From the NCBI GenBank assembly GCA_029379225.1, contig JAQYWR010000007.1, positions 62,001-126,000 of the forward strand: 64,000 nt of DNA, in the 5' to 3' direction. Each line of letters begins with the position of its first letter. Positions within the stretch are counted from its first letter, which is position 1. Below are positions 28,022 through 37,488 of the stretch, one piece after another. The stretch comes from Nostoc sp. S4. Its GTDB lineage: Bacteria > Cyanobacteriota > Cyanobacteriia > Cyanobacteriales > Nostocaceae. Both the position numbers and the translations under genes were made by a program. Under the pieces are notes generated by a model, which saw only the letters and a list, made by a program, of their open reading frames with translations, ran no database searches and was not told where the DNA came from.

Positions 28022-28426
28022 ATGATTGGAACTTGCAATGATTGTAAAAAAACAGCCTATCTAATCGAATTGTCGTCAACTGCTCTGTGTAAAGATTGCC
28101 TTGAAAAACCAAAAACGACAAAACCAAGTCACTACTACAAACTAGAAGGACGTACACCTGTTCCGGTTGCGACCTTTGAAGAATGGTCAGCTTGGAGGGT
28201 ATCAAACTACGTTCAAGTCGCTCTTACTTTGACTCAAGCCGCTGTAGTTTCAACGGTGTTTTTAGGTTTAAATCAAAGGCTTAGCGCCGACAAACCAACG
28301 CTTGTTTTTGAAACGCTAGTTAGCAGCGATAAAGGCAGTCAGACATATCGTTATGCGACTTGGGACAAGGCAATAAAGGGTCATTGCAAACAAGTGTCTA
28401 AGTTGCTTGCTACTCAGTCCCCATAA
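28022..28426 (+). CDS. small zinc-ribbon hypothetical protein
   Basis: The 134-residue frame begins MIGTCNDCKKTAYL and LCKDCLEK, two CxxC pairs 16 residues apart, a likely zinc ribbon. It is followed by a charged segment and a moderately hydrophobic helix (ALTLTQAAVVSTVFLGL). No clear ribosome-binding site is seen. The last 110 bases overlap the end of the NIL-domain gene on the other strand. I do not recognise a family; the composition is consistent with an accessory-element gene. Confidence 0.5.
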   Translation: MIGTCNDCKKTAYLIELSSTALCKDCLEKPKTTKPSHYYKLEGRTPVPVATFEEWSAWRVSNYVQVALTLTQAAVVSTVFLGLNQRLSADKPTLVFETLVSSDKGSQTYRYATWDKAIKGHCKQVSKLLATQSP

Positions 28427-28708
28427 ATTGCTAGAGTGAATTTGAGTAGCGATCGCTAGTTGTACTAAATTTACTCCTAATCCTTGCAAGTAAGATAGGC
28501 TATTTGTCAGTTTTTGAGGATTTCCCGAAAGTTCTAAATCAAACCAGCCGTCGTTGTCAGTATCTAATGTCAAGGATGCAGCTTTGATATTGACGGTTAA
28601 ATTATAACGAGACATCAGTCGAGAAATTACAGGTTGCCTGTAACACCGTCCAGGCACGAGAATTCGACTGTGGACTGAAGCAGGTTTTACAGATTTAGTG
28701 GCAGACAT
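28316..28708 (-). CDS. NIL-domain protein, probably with an altered C-terminus
   Basis: Residues about 15-88 match the NIL domain (substrate-binding regulatory domain of methionine ABC ATPases, also found alone in cyanobacteria): RILVPGRCYRQPVISRLMSR, SLTLDTDNDGWFDLELSG, LSYLQGLGVNLVQLAI. The following about 40 residues (SSNLWGLSSKQLRHLF...) are unlike the family. They read antisense to the zinc-ribbon frame, so the natural end may have been lost by rearrangement. GGGAATGAAG precedes the ATG. A sulfur-related ferredoxin or transporter partner is not nearby. Confidence 0.65.
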   Translation of the reverse strand: MSATKSVKPASVHSRILVPGRCYRQPVISRLMSRYNLTVNIKAASLTLDTDNDGWFDLELSGNPQKLTNSLSYLQGLGVNLVQLAIATQIHSSNLWGLSSKQLRHLFAMTLYCLVPSRITICLTAFIAAN

Positions 28709-28949
28709 AACTTCATTCCCAATAGTGACCGCAATTTTTGGTCAGTAGACAATCTTGCTGATGCTGTACATCTGCAACTCAACTGTGCCGCCTTGGATGC
28801 CAGCTTTACAGAGATTTTCATCTTTTTAACTTTAATCTACTGTAAATCTATTGGTTTAATGTATTTAATTGTTATGTAAAGGAGAATCTCATAAAGTCCA
28901 GAAAAAACAATGGGTAAATTTACGTAAAATATAGCAATCGAAGTATAGG

Positions 28950-29840
28950 CTAGGACCTTAACCGAATAGCTGTATCAACTCTCTCCCGAAAATTTTCAAT
29001 AGTACCAACTGATTTTCTGACTCGGTTTTTTATTGGAAACCAGTAATGTTCAATATCGTTTAAATCAGGAGAATATGGTGGTAAATACTCAAGTTCACAC
29101 CCGACAGATTCAATTAATTCACGAATTCTCTGAGATTTGTGGAAAGTGGCATTAGCTAAAATAACTGTCTGTCCTGATTTGAGTTCAGGTAAAAGTTTTT
29201 CTTGAAGCCATTTCTCAAAAACTAATCGATTACACGAACCTTCAAAGGTCAGTGGAGCAACTAACTTTCCTTGACATAAAGCACTCATAATACTTACTCT
29301 CAGGTTTCTTCTTCCTGATTTTAAATCGTAAAATCTTTCTCCCTTGGGGTTCCATCCATAACCATAGTCTTCTCTATTATCTATTCCTGATTCATCAAGA
29401 TAAACTAGCTGCGAACATTCTTTTTGGCTGATTTTGGCTTGAAATTCCTGCCTTTTTTCTTGATCCCTTTCTCTATACCCGTAAGTTTTTTTTCGGGTAT
29501 AACCAATTTTTTTTAAGGCTTTTCCTATAGTGCGTTAGCGTAGCTCGCCGAAGGCATCGCTAATCTTTTCTATCCAAGATTCTGCCATTTCTGCTTGAGT
29601 TTTACTGCCATTTACCTGCACAAACTACTGAAATTTCTTTAAATCAGTAATTTTGGGATTATATCCTTGTTGATATCCTACTTTTGCCTGATAATCTCCT
29701 GTCTCTTCTCTGTTTTTTAACCAAGTGTCTTTTGTATTACGACTAATTTCAAAGATGCGACTTGCTTGAGTTTTTTTCATCCCACCATCAATCGCATTAA
29801 TCACCTTAGTTCTTAAATCGTAACTATAAGATGCTGGCAC
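28950..29840 (-). pseudogene. IS630-family transposase with two in-frame stops
   Basis: One continuous 297-codon frame contains an N-terminal helix-turn-helix (YDLRTKVINAIDGGMKKTQA), a middle part (LVYLDESGIDNREDYGYGWN) and the C-terminal DDE part (LPPYSPDLNDIEHYWFPIKN). All are in register, but a TAG follows KKFQ near 29625 and a TAA lies inside a short inserted repeat near 29540. The DDE acidic residues (YLDESG, SPDLNDIEHYW) remain. Confidence 0.88.
29532..29560. repeat. short dispersed repeat inserted in the transposase
   Basis: The 29-base word containing GTAGCTCGCCGAAGGCATCGC belongs to a repeat family common in Nostocales genomes (GCGTAGC...GAAGGCATCGC). It lies in frame in the transposase and supplies the TAA stop. 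A related word, GAAGGAGACGCTACGCG, occurs near 62829. Confidence 0.6.
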
Positions 29841-30068
29841 TTTTTTCGGGTCATTTTTTTCTATTATGTCCTAACCTATACTTCGACTGCTATAAATTTT
29901 CAAATCATCCCGCAATTATGCAACGCCAGAATTATTTGTCTAGGATTTTAAGGTTTTGCTTCAAACGTTTTGCTATAACCTGGTTGAGACATTCTCTATC
30001 AACTCTCGATGCTGCAATCGTAGGAAGCGATCGCCATTCCTTTCAAAGCGTCTCAACAACAGCCGCTA

Positions 30069-30599
30069 TCATCCCTTAGGATTTTTGATGGCAAGCCAGT
30101 TTTCTATAGATTGCTTTGCAGTTTCAGCATGTTCCTCTAACCCTTGAATCACATCTTGATATTCAAAATCGTTACCTCTGAGCATTCGGAAAAATTCTAT
30201 AAATCTTTTTCCACAATCATATAGAGCTACTATCAATTCCGAACGGTCAATTCTCAGATCGGGGATTCCATCACCTGATATTCTTACTAGATTTCCCTCT
30301 GAATCTAATCGTACAAATCCGTAGTTATTATATATCCTAACAACAGCAGATTTTTCAGTTACTAAGTCTGGAATTGCAATGAAGCAAAGATTTTGCACAA
30401 TCGCCCATAGTTCATCTTGAATCTGCACGCGAGTATTAGGCTCGTCTAAGGAGCTAATCACAATCAATCCATCAGCATCTAAGTAATTAATTAATTTGTC
30501 GCGATATTTTTCAAAATCCACTTTCAAAGTATTCTCATCAATGCAAGGAAACTCATTTCCTTCACGAATATAAGCACAGAATTCTACTTTAGTTTTCAT
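30069..30599 (-). CDS. candidate immunity protein for the DUF4157 toxin
   Basis: The 176-residue acidic protein starts MKTKVEFCAYIREGNEFPCI and includes IVISSLDEPNTRVQIQDELW and ISGDGIPDLRIDRSELIVAL. It has no signal peptide or membrane segment. It begins 119 bases after the large toxin-type gene on the same strand, the usual place for an immunity gene. The family is not recognised. An acidic, small, cytoplasmic partner fits, but the function is inferred from position. Confidence 0.6.
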   Translation of the reverse strand: MKTKVEFCAYIREGNEFPCIDENTLKVDFEKYRDKLINYLDADGLIVISSLDEPNTRVQIQDELWAIVQNLCFIAIPDLVTEKSAVVRIYNNYGFVRLDSEGNLVRISGDGIPDLRIDRSELIVALYDCGKRFIEFFRMLRGNDFEYQDVIQGLEEHAETAKQSIENWLAIKNPKG

Positions 30600-30718
30600 T
30601 TCATTTTCTCTCTAAAGTAATCGATTTGCTCGCAACGATCCACCTTTCAAAACAGAGTAATAGTAATCTTAGTTTCTCTGCCTCTAGATTAAAAAATTAA
30701 TAATCGATTCACTTGTTT

Positions 30719-33700
30719 TTATTGTAGCAGCCTCCACAGGGCATTTATTTCAGCCTGCGTGTAGTGAATCCCACCACCTGTAGGTGTCGGGAAAAATTGT
30801 CCTATTCTTAAGTTTGTTGCAGATCCTTGGGTACCGACTTGAACAGTAAAACCACTGATAGAAACTGATTGTGGAGCTCCTGGTAGAATCACTGTAGGAG
30901 GTGTACTTGAAGTTAGGACATTAACTGCTTCTTGTACATACGTCTCAAGAGCAGCAGGAGTTGTTCCTGGTGGCCACAGTGTTGTACCAAGGGTCTTATT
31001 CAGCCTACTTGGTAAATCGACATATTCATACGTATGATCTAGAAAATGCCCCGCAGTTGCGTTTGGAGTCAAACCTGTGTAGGGAGGTGTTGGAGTTGGT
31101 AGACTCATCGTCGGTTTTGCTAGTGGTGGTACTCTGAACAATGGTGCTGCATCCGCTAACTTGCGGAATACAGTTGCATTACCATTGGCTAGATTCAGAA
31201 TATCCTCAACTCGCCTAACATCTCCCTTGGCGACTGCACGGTTCAAAATTGCTTCGAGTCCTGCAATTTCACCTTTTCCTCCTGCCATCAGCACATAAAG
31301 TTCGAGGTCTTCTGAGGTATTGACAAGGTTGAGAAGACGCTCGAGTTCGGCGGCATTATTTGTAATATTTGCATTTAGAAGCTCTTGCAGCCTAGTAATA
31401 CTGGGTATCTTTGCATTATTGAGTAGGTTCAAAATTTCAGTAACATTAGTAACCTGGGCGTGATTTAGTAAGTCTAAAATCTCAGCAATATTCGTGACTT
31501 TGTTATGATTCAACAGGCTAAGAAGTTCTGCAATATTCGTCACCTTGCTATGATTTAGTAAACTTAAAATCTCTGCAACATTTACAACCTTAGTATGATT
31601 CAGTAAGTCAAGAAGTTCGCGAAGATTCGCAACTTTGGTATGATTGAGTAAACTTAGAAGGTCGGTAACATTGGTAATCTTGGCATGATTGAGTAAACTG
31701 AGAAGCTCGCCAACATTGGCAATCTTGGTATTGTTTAGTAAGTCGATAAGTTCACCAATGCTAGTAATTTTAGTATGATTGAGTAAACTCAGAAGCTCAG
31801 TAACATTGGCAATCTTGGCATTGTTTAGTAAGTCGATAAGTTCAGCAATGCTAGTAACTTTGGTATGATTGAGTAAACTTAGAAGCTCGCCAACATTTGC
31901 AATCTTGGCGTGATTTAGCAAGCTGATAATTTCGGTAACATTTGCGATTTTGGTGTGATTCAGTAGGCTGAGAATTTCGGTAGCATTTTCAATCTTGCTA
32001 TTGTTTAGTAAACTTATAACATCAGTACCATTGCTAATTTTAGTATGGTTTAATATATTTAAAAGTTCAGTACCATTGACAATCTTGGCATTATTTAGCA
32101 GCTCCTCTAATTGAGCAAGATTTGTAATTTTAGTATGAGTAACTAAGCTCTGTAATAGAGTTACGTTCTCTGCTATTTTACTATGACCAAGCAGTTGCTC
32201 TAACTTAACCACAGTCATTCGGGGAGAACCATCAGCATTACGCAGGAAATTCCTCAAAATGCTTCCAGTCATGCCTGGCTTGCCTAGCAGCCGCAGGACA
32301 TTATCAACTGTAATTCCTTCAATCTGCAGAATTTCTAATAACGTATTAATATTTCTTTCAGCTCTAATTAGCTCCAAAGCTTTTTCGGAATTCTTAGCAA
32401 GCTCAATCAATTGAATGGCTTTATCAACATCCTTGACTTCATCTAAAACTGCTAGACTAGCTTCTATGCTGCCAAAGCGCCGCAGTTGCATAATCCAACG
32501 AATTTTTTGCATTGCTCCAGCACCCTCTGTTAATTCAGAAATAGTCCTGAATGCTTTGGCAAACTGAAGAATTTCTAGGACGCTGACAACAATAAGTAAG
32601 CCTTCAATTAATGCTTTGCCTAAATGTTTTCCTTTTTCATAGGCACTGATTAAAGGATTAAAAAGCATTGCTATGTGATATACCAGGTGTAGAGCTCCTA
32701 CTGCAATCCCAACACCCACTAATATCGGAACTGAAACTTCAGGGAAAGCACAGGCTAGGATAATCAAGACAATTAGTCCAATAACTCCCAAGCTTGCCCA
32801 GATATTACCTCTATCTGCCTCAGCGAGCAGTTCTAGTAAACTCCCTGCAAGACTGATTACGCCTCTAATTAAGTTCTCAACCCACTCAAGTATTCCTGCG
32901 ACGACACCAAGAACGAAATCAGCAATGGTGTTGCCTGTTCTCAGATAACTGAAAACATCATCAACTAGCGATCGCTGTATAACTATTTCATCTTTTGCGC
33001 GGCGTTGAACGCTATCAATAGCGGTATCGCTTTCTAAGGATTCAGCTTGAGTTGCTTGTTCGTCAACGGATTCTGTCTTTGTTAAGACTTGACCTGCTAG
33101 CAATTGGGTCAGCGATTCTTCAGCTACAGAGGTGTCGGCTTCACGATGCTTCTGACGTTGCACATTCTGTGGAAAACCTCCTACTAGAGGCTCAAGCCAA
33201 TCTTTGGAAGTAGCTGATGCCTTACCCAGCATTTCTGGTTTGGGAGCTTGCATCGCTCGATCTGCTATCTGCTCGGCTTCTTGCTCAAACGGATCGGAGG
33301 GATCGCTAATGGAAACCCCTTCTGCTGTCGGTGTGCCTGCGACGGCTCCATTTTTCTGCTGTACGGTATGCACCACTTCATGGGCAATTAGATGTTGTCC
33401 CTCTGTGGAGGTGGGATTGTAGCTACTGGAACTAAAGAAAATATCTTGACCTGTCGTAAAGGCAACTGCATTCACCGATTGAGAAAGTCGATCTGCCTCG
33501 CTATCGGTATGGATTCGCACGTTGGATAAATCTGCTCCTAAATGCTGCTCCAAATGCTGTTCAACCCCAGCATCCAATTTGCTGCCCTTACCAGATGCGG
33601 CATGGATGCGTTGAGCGATCGCCCCCTGTGCAGCTGTCTCGGCGCCATCCTCCTGCCGCTGAATCATCCGCTGACCCGGTAGGGGTTGCGGCTGCGGCGG

Positions 33701-35380
33701 ACTGCCGATCGCATTGGGAGAAGATGCACCAAAGCCTAGACCAGAGGGCAGTAGTTGTCCGATATCAAGGTGCATCCCCAGCATTAGGTTATTGCCACCC
33801 GTATTCAGTTCCAGGTGCAACCAGTTGACTCCAGGAACGGGCAGTACTTGTCCGTTGAGTTTATCTAAGGCAAATCTTCGAGTCTCTGGATTGGAGAAAA
33901 CCCCAGTCAGCGCCCCTGCGCCAATTAAGACTGTTGTACTCACGACAGCAACCTGCTCGCCCGCGTTCAGCCGCGACCAGTCTTGAGTAATACGATTTTT
34001 TGCTTGGGTTCGTAGCAAAATCAGTCCGCTATTAATTGTCGGCACAGCCATAATTGCCCGCACCAAATCGCCTGTCGTAGCATTTTGGGGCGGATGAGGA
34101 TCTGGACTTGCAGCTGGGGAAGCAGCGGTTGGAGGGGTTGCTTGTCTGAGAATTAGATTCGAGTCATTGGTACTCTGAGATGGCGATAGAGTCGCATACA
34201 CATTGGTTGTCGAGGTTGTATTGTCAGATGAGTTGGGGGGGCTATCTGAAACAGGCAATCCGCTGAGGTCAATTTGCACCAGAGCAGATTCAATGGTTTC
34301 GGGGACTAACTGCTCCTCCAGGTGTTCCAAGGCGATTTCCTGTATCTTGGGATCGGAACTGGGGCTGGAATCCGGCGCCGTTTGATTTGTAGTGGTAGTA
34401 GCCGGAGGCTGTGACAAAGCAGGAGTTAGTTGACCGTTGGTAGGAGGCTGTAGACTATCGGTTTCATCTCGTTGGATGAGATCGTCCTTTTGTTCGCAGG
34501 CAGCAGATTTGCTAGAGAGGCTTTCCCTGAGCGATCGCATGACCACAGCCTCATTTGACTCGGGAATTTGCATTGGCATCACTTCATCCACAAGCCAATC
34601 GGTTTGTTGTTCGTAGAGGCTTCCTGCCTGATTCACCCTCTGCTTGGCTTGGACTGGCATCGAAATCTCGTTCAAATCCTCGTTTCGAGTGGAAGGATCT
34701 TTGAATTGACTGGTTGAGAATTTTGCCTGGGAATGCAATGAGATGCGACTAATATCGTGTTCTAGAGGCTGGCGTTTGAAAGCTTCTTCCTGCAACTGTT
34801 CGTTAGTAGGCAGAGGATCTTGCTGGTTTGATAATTCCCGATCTGCGATGGAATCTGGAGGTTGCGGCAAAGCAGGAGTTAGTTGAGCGTTGGCATCCTC
34901 CTGTTCCCAGGCAGCAGATTTGCCAGATAGGCTTTCCCTAAGCGGTCGCATGACCACAGCCTCATTTGACTCGGGAATTTGCATTGGCATTACTTCATCT
35001 ACAAGCCAATCGGTTTGTTGTTCGTAGAGGCTTTCTGCCTGATTCACCCTCTGCTTGGCTTGGACTGGCAACATCGAAATCTCGTTCAAATCTTCGTCTC
35101 GAACGGAAGGATCTTTGAATTGACTGGTTGAGAATTTTGCCTGGGAACGCAATGAGATGCGACTAATATCGTGTTCTAGAGGCTGGCGTTTGAAAGCTTC
35201 TTGTTCCTGGGACTGCTCCTGGGCAGACTGAGGATCTTGCTGGTTTGATAACTCTAAACCAAAACTAGGCGTGGGATTAGCTAATGTTGGGGTTGTGGGT
35301 GAGGCAAGTGAGGGATGGGGAACAGTTGATGTGTCGCTCTTTTTAGGGTTTATCTTTGTGCGATCGCTCATCCCACTCAA
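30719..35380 (-). CDS. DUF4157 toxin-type protein, likely cargo of a contractile injection system
   Basis: The 1553-residue protein has a disordered N-terminal region with an approximately 100-residue segment present twice. A DUF4157 domain follows, about 590-675 (VRIHTDSEADRLSQSVNAVA, the zinc motif HEVVH in LIAHEVVHTVQQ). Next come hydrophobic helices about 850-905 (LGVIGLIVLIILACAFPEV), then about 18 tandem 15-residue repeats (LLNHTKIANVTEILS type, about 1055-1340). The C-terminal tip of about 130 residues starts TPPYTGLTPNATAGHFLDHT and ends INALWRLLQ. DUF4157 marks effectors loaded by eCIS particles in bacteria including cyanobacteria. Translocation, stalk and toxin tip are inferred from layout; the tip's activity is unknown. 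No sheath, tube or baseplate gene is in the window. Confidence 0.85.
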   Translation of the reverse strand: MSGMSDRTKINPKKSDTSTVPHPSLASPTTPTLANPTPSFGLELSNQQDPQSAQEQSQEQEAFKRQPLEHDISRISLRSQAKFSTSQFKDPSVRDEDLNEISMLPVQAKQRVNQAESLYEQQTDWLVDEVMPMQIPESNEAVVMRPLRESLSGKSAAWEQEDANAQLTPALPQPPDSIADRELSNQQDPLPTNEQLQEEAFKRQPLEHDISRISLHSQAKFSTSQFKDPSTRNEDLNEISMPVQAKQRVNQAGSLYEQQTDWLVDEVMPMQIPESNEAVVMRSLRESLSSKSAACEQKDDLIQRDETDSLQPPTNGQLTPALSQPPATTTTNQTAPDSSPSSDPKIQEIALEHLEEQLVPETIESALVQIDLSGLPVSDSPPNSSDNTTSTTNVYATLSPSQSTNDSNLILRQATPPTAASPAASPDPHPPQNATTGDLVRAIMAVPTINSGLILLRTQAKNRITQDWSRLNAGEQVAVVSTTVLIGAGALTGVFSNPETRRFALDKLNGQVLPVPGVNWLHLELNTGGNNLMLGMHLDIGQLLPSGLGFGASSPNAIGSPPQPQPLPGQRMIQRQEDGAETAAQGAIAQRIHAASGKGSKLDAGVEQHLEQHLGADLSNVRIHTDSEADRLSQSVNAVAFTTGQDIFFSSSSYNPTSTEGQHLIAHEVVHTVQQKNGAVAGTPTAEGVSISDPSDPFEQEAEQIADRAMQAPKPEMLGKASATSKDWLEPLVGGFPQNVQRQKHREADTSVAEESLTQLLAGQVLTKTESVDEQATQAESLESDTAIDSVQRRAKDEIVIQRSLVDDVFSYLRTGNTIADFVLGVVAGILEWVENLIRGVISLAGSLLELLAEADRGNIWASLGVIGLIVLIILACAFPEVSVPILVGVGIAVGALHLVYHIAMLFNPLISAYEKGKHLGKALIEGLLIVVSVLEILQFAKAFRTISELTEGAGAMQKIRWIMQLRRFGSIEASLAVLDEVKDVDKAIQLIELAKNSEKALELIRAERNINTLLEILQIEGITVDNVLRLLGKPGMTGSILRNFLRNADGSPRMTVVKLEQLLGHSKIAENVTLLQSLVTHTKITNLAQLEELLNNAKIVNGTELLNILNHTKISNGTDVISLLNNSKIENATEILSLLNHTKIANVTEIISLLNHAKIANVGELLSLLNHTKVTSIAELIDLLNNAKIANVTELLSLLNHTKITSIGELIDLLNNTKIANVGELLSLLNHAKITNVTDLLSLLNHTKVANLRELLDLLNHTKVVNVAEILSLLNHSKVTNIAELLSLLNHNKVTNIAEILDLLNHAQVTNVTEILNLLNNAKIPSITRLQELLNANITNNAAELERLLNLVNTSEDLELYVLMAGGKGEIAGLEAILNRAVAKGDVRRVEDILNLANGNATVFRKLADAAPLFRVPPLAKPTMSLPTPTPPYTGLTPNATAGHFLDHTYEYVDLPSRLNKTLGTTLWPPGTTPAALETYVQEAVNVLTSSTPPTVILPGAPQSVSISGFTVQVGTQGSATNLRIGQFFPTPTGGGIHYTQAEINALWRLLQ
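31366..32209 (-). repeat. array of about 18 tandem 45-bp (15-residue) units
   Basis: The coding repeats LLNHxKIxNxxELLS have a strict 45-base period and moderate divergence between copies; some alternate units are nearly identical. The pattern (Leu-Leu-Asn-His/Asn then Lys-Ile) predicts a regular helical solenoid or fibrous stalk. Confidence 0.9.
34497..35207 (-). repeat. N-terminal tandem duplication of about 300 bp, 412-base offset
   Basis: The segments at about 34497-34795 and 34909-35207 are more than 90 percent alike by eye. They encode EAFKRQPLEHDISRISL through to QIPESNEAVVMR twice. One copy lacks a single codon (ISMPVQ against ISMLPVQ). The duplication is recent and lengthens the disordered leader of the toxin-type protein. 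Confidence 0.85.
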
Positions 35381-35498
35381 TCCCTTGTGCTACAAAATTT
35401 TTATAAATTTATAAATAATACCTACAATACAACTTTTCAAAAGTCTGGCATATTCGACTAAGGTCTAATGTTCGCCCTTTATTTTAATCCTGTTAAGA

Positions 35499-35518
35499 AG
35501 ACACGATGAATCGCGTCT
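35499..35518. repeat. dispersed palindrome, AGACGCGAT...ATCGCGTCT family
   Basis: AGACACGAT-GA-ATCGCGTCT is a 9-bp stem with one mismatch between the toxin-type gene and the ABC gene. Two relatives occur in this window at 44824 and 58862. Such words are frequent in intergenic DNA of Nostocales. Confidence 0.6.
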
Positions 35519-35597
35519 CTACAAATTGTTTATTTGTCGTATTCTTTTTTAAAATTGGTATTACTCTTACCTATTACCTATTATCGAATTCCCATAG

Positions 35598-37274
35598 TTA
35601 AGCGCGTGCTAATAAGGGAGCAGCAGCTAGTAAGGTTTTGGTATAGGGGTGCTGAGGACTGGCAAAAATCTTTTTTGTATCACCAAGTTCAACAATTTTA
35701 CCGCCGTTCATCACGGCAATCCGATCGCACAAAAATCTAGCTAACCAAAGGTCATGAGTGATAAACAGATAAGTTAACTCAAACTCTTCTTTTAATTGCA
35801 ACATCAAATCCAGCACTTGTGACTGCACGCTGGCGTCTAACATACTCACGGGTTCATCACAAATCAAAAGTTTAGGGTGAGTAATCAAAGCACGAGCGAT
35901 CGCTACTCGTTGTTGTTGTCCTCCAGACAAATCTGATGGATAACGCTCATAATACACTTGTGGTGGTGTTAAGCCAACTTTTTCTAACATCCACAAAACT
36001 TGTTCTTTTGCCTTTACAGAATCAGCAAGATTGTGAATAAATAAAGGATCGGCTATACTTTGTCCCACTGTCATTGCTGGATTCAGACAAGCATGAGGAT
36101 CTTGAAAAACCATTTGTATTTGTCGCCGTGAAGACCGAATTTGTTTGCGCGACAGTCTAGTTAAATCTTGTCCTAAAAACTCAACTTTACCAGCCGTGGG
36201 ACGAATTAGTTGCAAAATTGTCCGTGACAATGTACTCTTACCGCAACCTGATTCACCAACTAAACCAAGAATTTCTTTTGGATATAGCTCCAGATTAATA
36301 CCATCTACTGCTTTAATTGTCTGTGCTTGTCTGTTAAATAGTCTTTCAATAAAGTTAGGTTCTATAGTGTAATATTGTTTGAGTTCCGTAATACTCAAAA
36401 TCGGTGATTTATCCTTAATCTTCCCTAATTGCTTTTCTTCCCCAGTCACCAGTCCCCAGTCCTCAGTCTCTATTTCATTGACTGATTGAATATGTAAAGC
36501 TGCTTTGAGGAGGGATTGGGTGTATTTGTGTTGCGGTTGTCTAAATACACTTTCTGTGGAACCCATTTCCACCATCTTACCTTGGTACATAACGCCAATG
36601 CGATCGCAATACTCAGCTACCATTGCTAAATCGTGCGAAATCAGCAGCAATCCCATGTTTTCTTGACTGCACAGCCGAGTTAATTCTTGTAATATCTGCG
36701 CGGAAACGGTGACATCTAAACTTGTGGTGGGTTCATCTGCAACAATCAACTTCGGGTTGAGAAGTAAAGCTAAAGCGATGGCTACCCGTTGTCGCATTCC
36801 GCCGCTAAATTCATGAGGATACTGATTCCAGCGACTTTTGGGAATGTTTACCTTTGCCAATGTTGCAATTGCTTTTTCTTTGGCTTGTGAGGCTGATAAT
36901 TCTGGGGAGTGCGCTTGCAGAGTTTCAATACAATGCTTACCAATGGTCATTAGCGGATCGAGGCGTGTCATCGGATCTTGAAAAATTAAAGCGATCGCTT
37001 CTCCGCGAAATTTCCGCAATTGGTTAGGCGTCAAGTCAAACACTGACTGTTCCTGAAATGTCACTCGTCCCTCAACGCGACTAGAAGCTGGTAGTAAGCG
37101 CATTACTGCACGTCCGATAGTTGACTTACCACAACCCGACTCTCCCACCAATCCCATTTTTTCACCTGGCTGCAAGGTGAAAGATACATCATCAACTGCC
37201 CAGCTTAGTTCTTCTCCACTTCCTTGAGGATAGGCAACTCGGAGATTTTCGATACAGAATAAAGTTTTACTCAT
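35598..37274 (-). CDS. ABC transporter double ATPase, peptide/nickel type (DppD-DppF fusion)
   Basis: The 558 residues are two complete ABC ATPases of the oligopeptide/dipeptide importer class. Each has Walker [10 protein letters not shown], the Q-loop, a signature ([13 protein letters not shown] and [13 protein letters not shown]) and Walker B ([24 protein letters not shown]). The last motif has Met where Thr is usual. The fusion resembles YejF/GsiA. In cyanobacteria such single fused ATPases serve peptide or related importers whose permease and binding genes lie elsewhere; none are adjacent here. The linker between the halves is encoded by a dispersed G-rich repeat (36437-36470). Confidence 0.92.
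   Translation of the reverse strand: MSKTLFCIENLRVAYPQGSGEELSWAVDDVSFTLQPGEKMGLVGESGCGKSTIGRAVMRLLPASSRVEGRVTFQEQSVFDLTPNQLRKFRGEAIALIFQDPMTRLDPLMTIGKHCIETLQAHSPELSASQAKEKAIATLAKVNIPKSRWNQYPHEFSGGMRQRVAIALALLLNPKLIVADEPTTSLDVTVSAQILQELTRLCSQENMGLLLISHDLAMVAEYCDRIGVMYQGKMVEMGSTESVFRQPQHKYTQSLLKAALHIQSVNEIETEDWGLVTGEEKQLGKIKDKSPILSITELKQYYTIEPNFIERLFNRQAQTIKAVDGINLELYPKEILGLVGESGCGKSTLSRTILQLIRPTAGKVEFLGQDLTRLSRKQIRSSRRQIQMVFQDPHACLNPAMTVGQSIADPLFIHNLADSVKAKEQVLWMLEKVGLTPPQVYYERYPSDLSGGQQQRVAIARALITHPKLLICDEPVSMLDASVQSQVLDLMLQLKEEFELTYLFITHDLWLARFLCDRIAVMNGGKIVELGDTKKIFASPQHPYTKTLLAAAPLLARA
36437..36470. repeat. dispersed intergenic repeat captured inside the ABC gene
   Basis: On the coding strand the tract reads GGACTGGGGACTGGTGACTG and continues GGGAAG. 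This is the same word family as the intergenic tract at 16333. It encodes the linker residues [10 protein letters not shown] between the two ATPase domains without disturbing the frame. Confidence 0.7.
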
Positions 37275-37488
37275 ACTTAGTTATCAGCGCTGAGCTACCA
37301 GCTTTGATAGTTTTAAATTTTAGCTAGTTTAGCAGATTATTTTTAGACCTTCCTTGTCTAAACATCTCTAACCAAACATTTCTAATATATTAGCGATCGC
37401 TTCTATCGATGACTAGTTGTAAGGTGTATTATGCCGTAGAATAGGGTCTAAAATTGCAGAAATCTTAGGTCTACAGTACGTTTCCTGG

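Larger units (their letters stand above)
28931..29893 (-). mobile_element. inactive IS630-family insertion sequence
   Basis: Terminal inverted repeats of about 26 bp differ at two positions (left ATAGCAATCGAAGTATAGG, right the complement of TATACTTCGACTGCTAT). They bound about 960 bases and abut TA dinucleotides, the usual IS630/Tc1 target. The single transposase frame inside is interrupted by two stop codons, so the element is dead unless supplied in trans. Confidence 0.85.

Noticed and set aside
31366..32209. Regular repeats that could suggest a CRISPR array
   Set aside because: The unit is 45 bases without spacers, lies in a coding frame and diverges gradually. No cas gene is present in the window.
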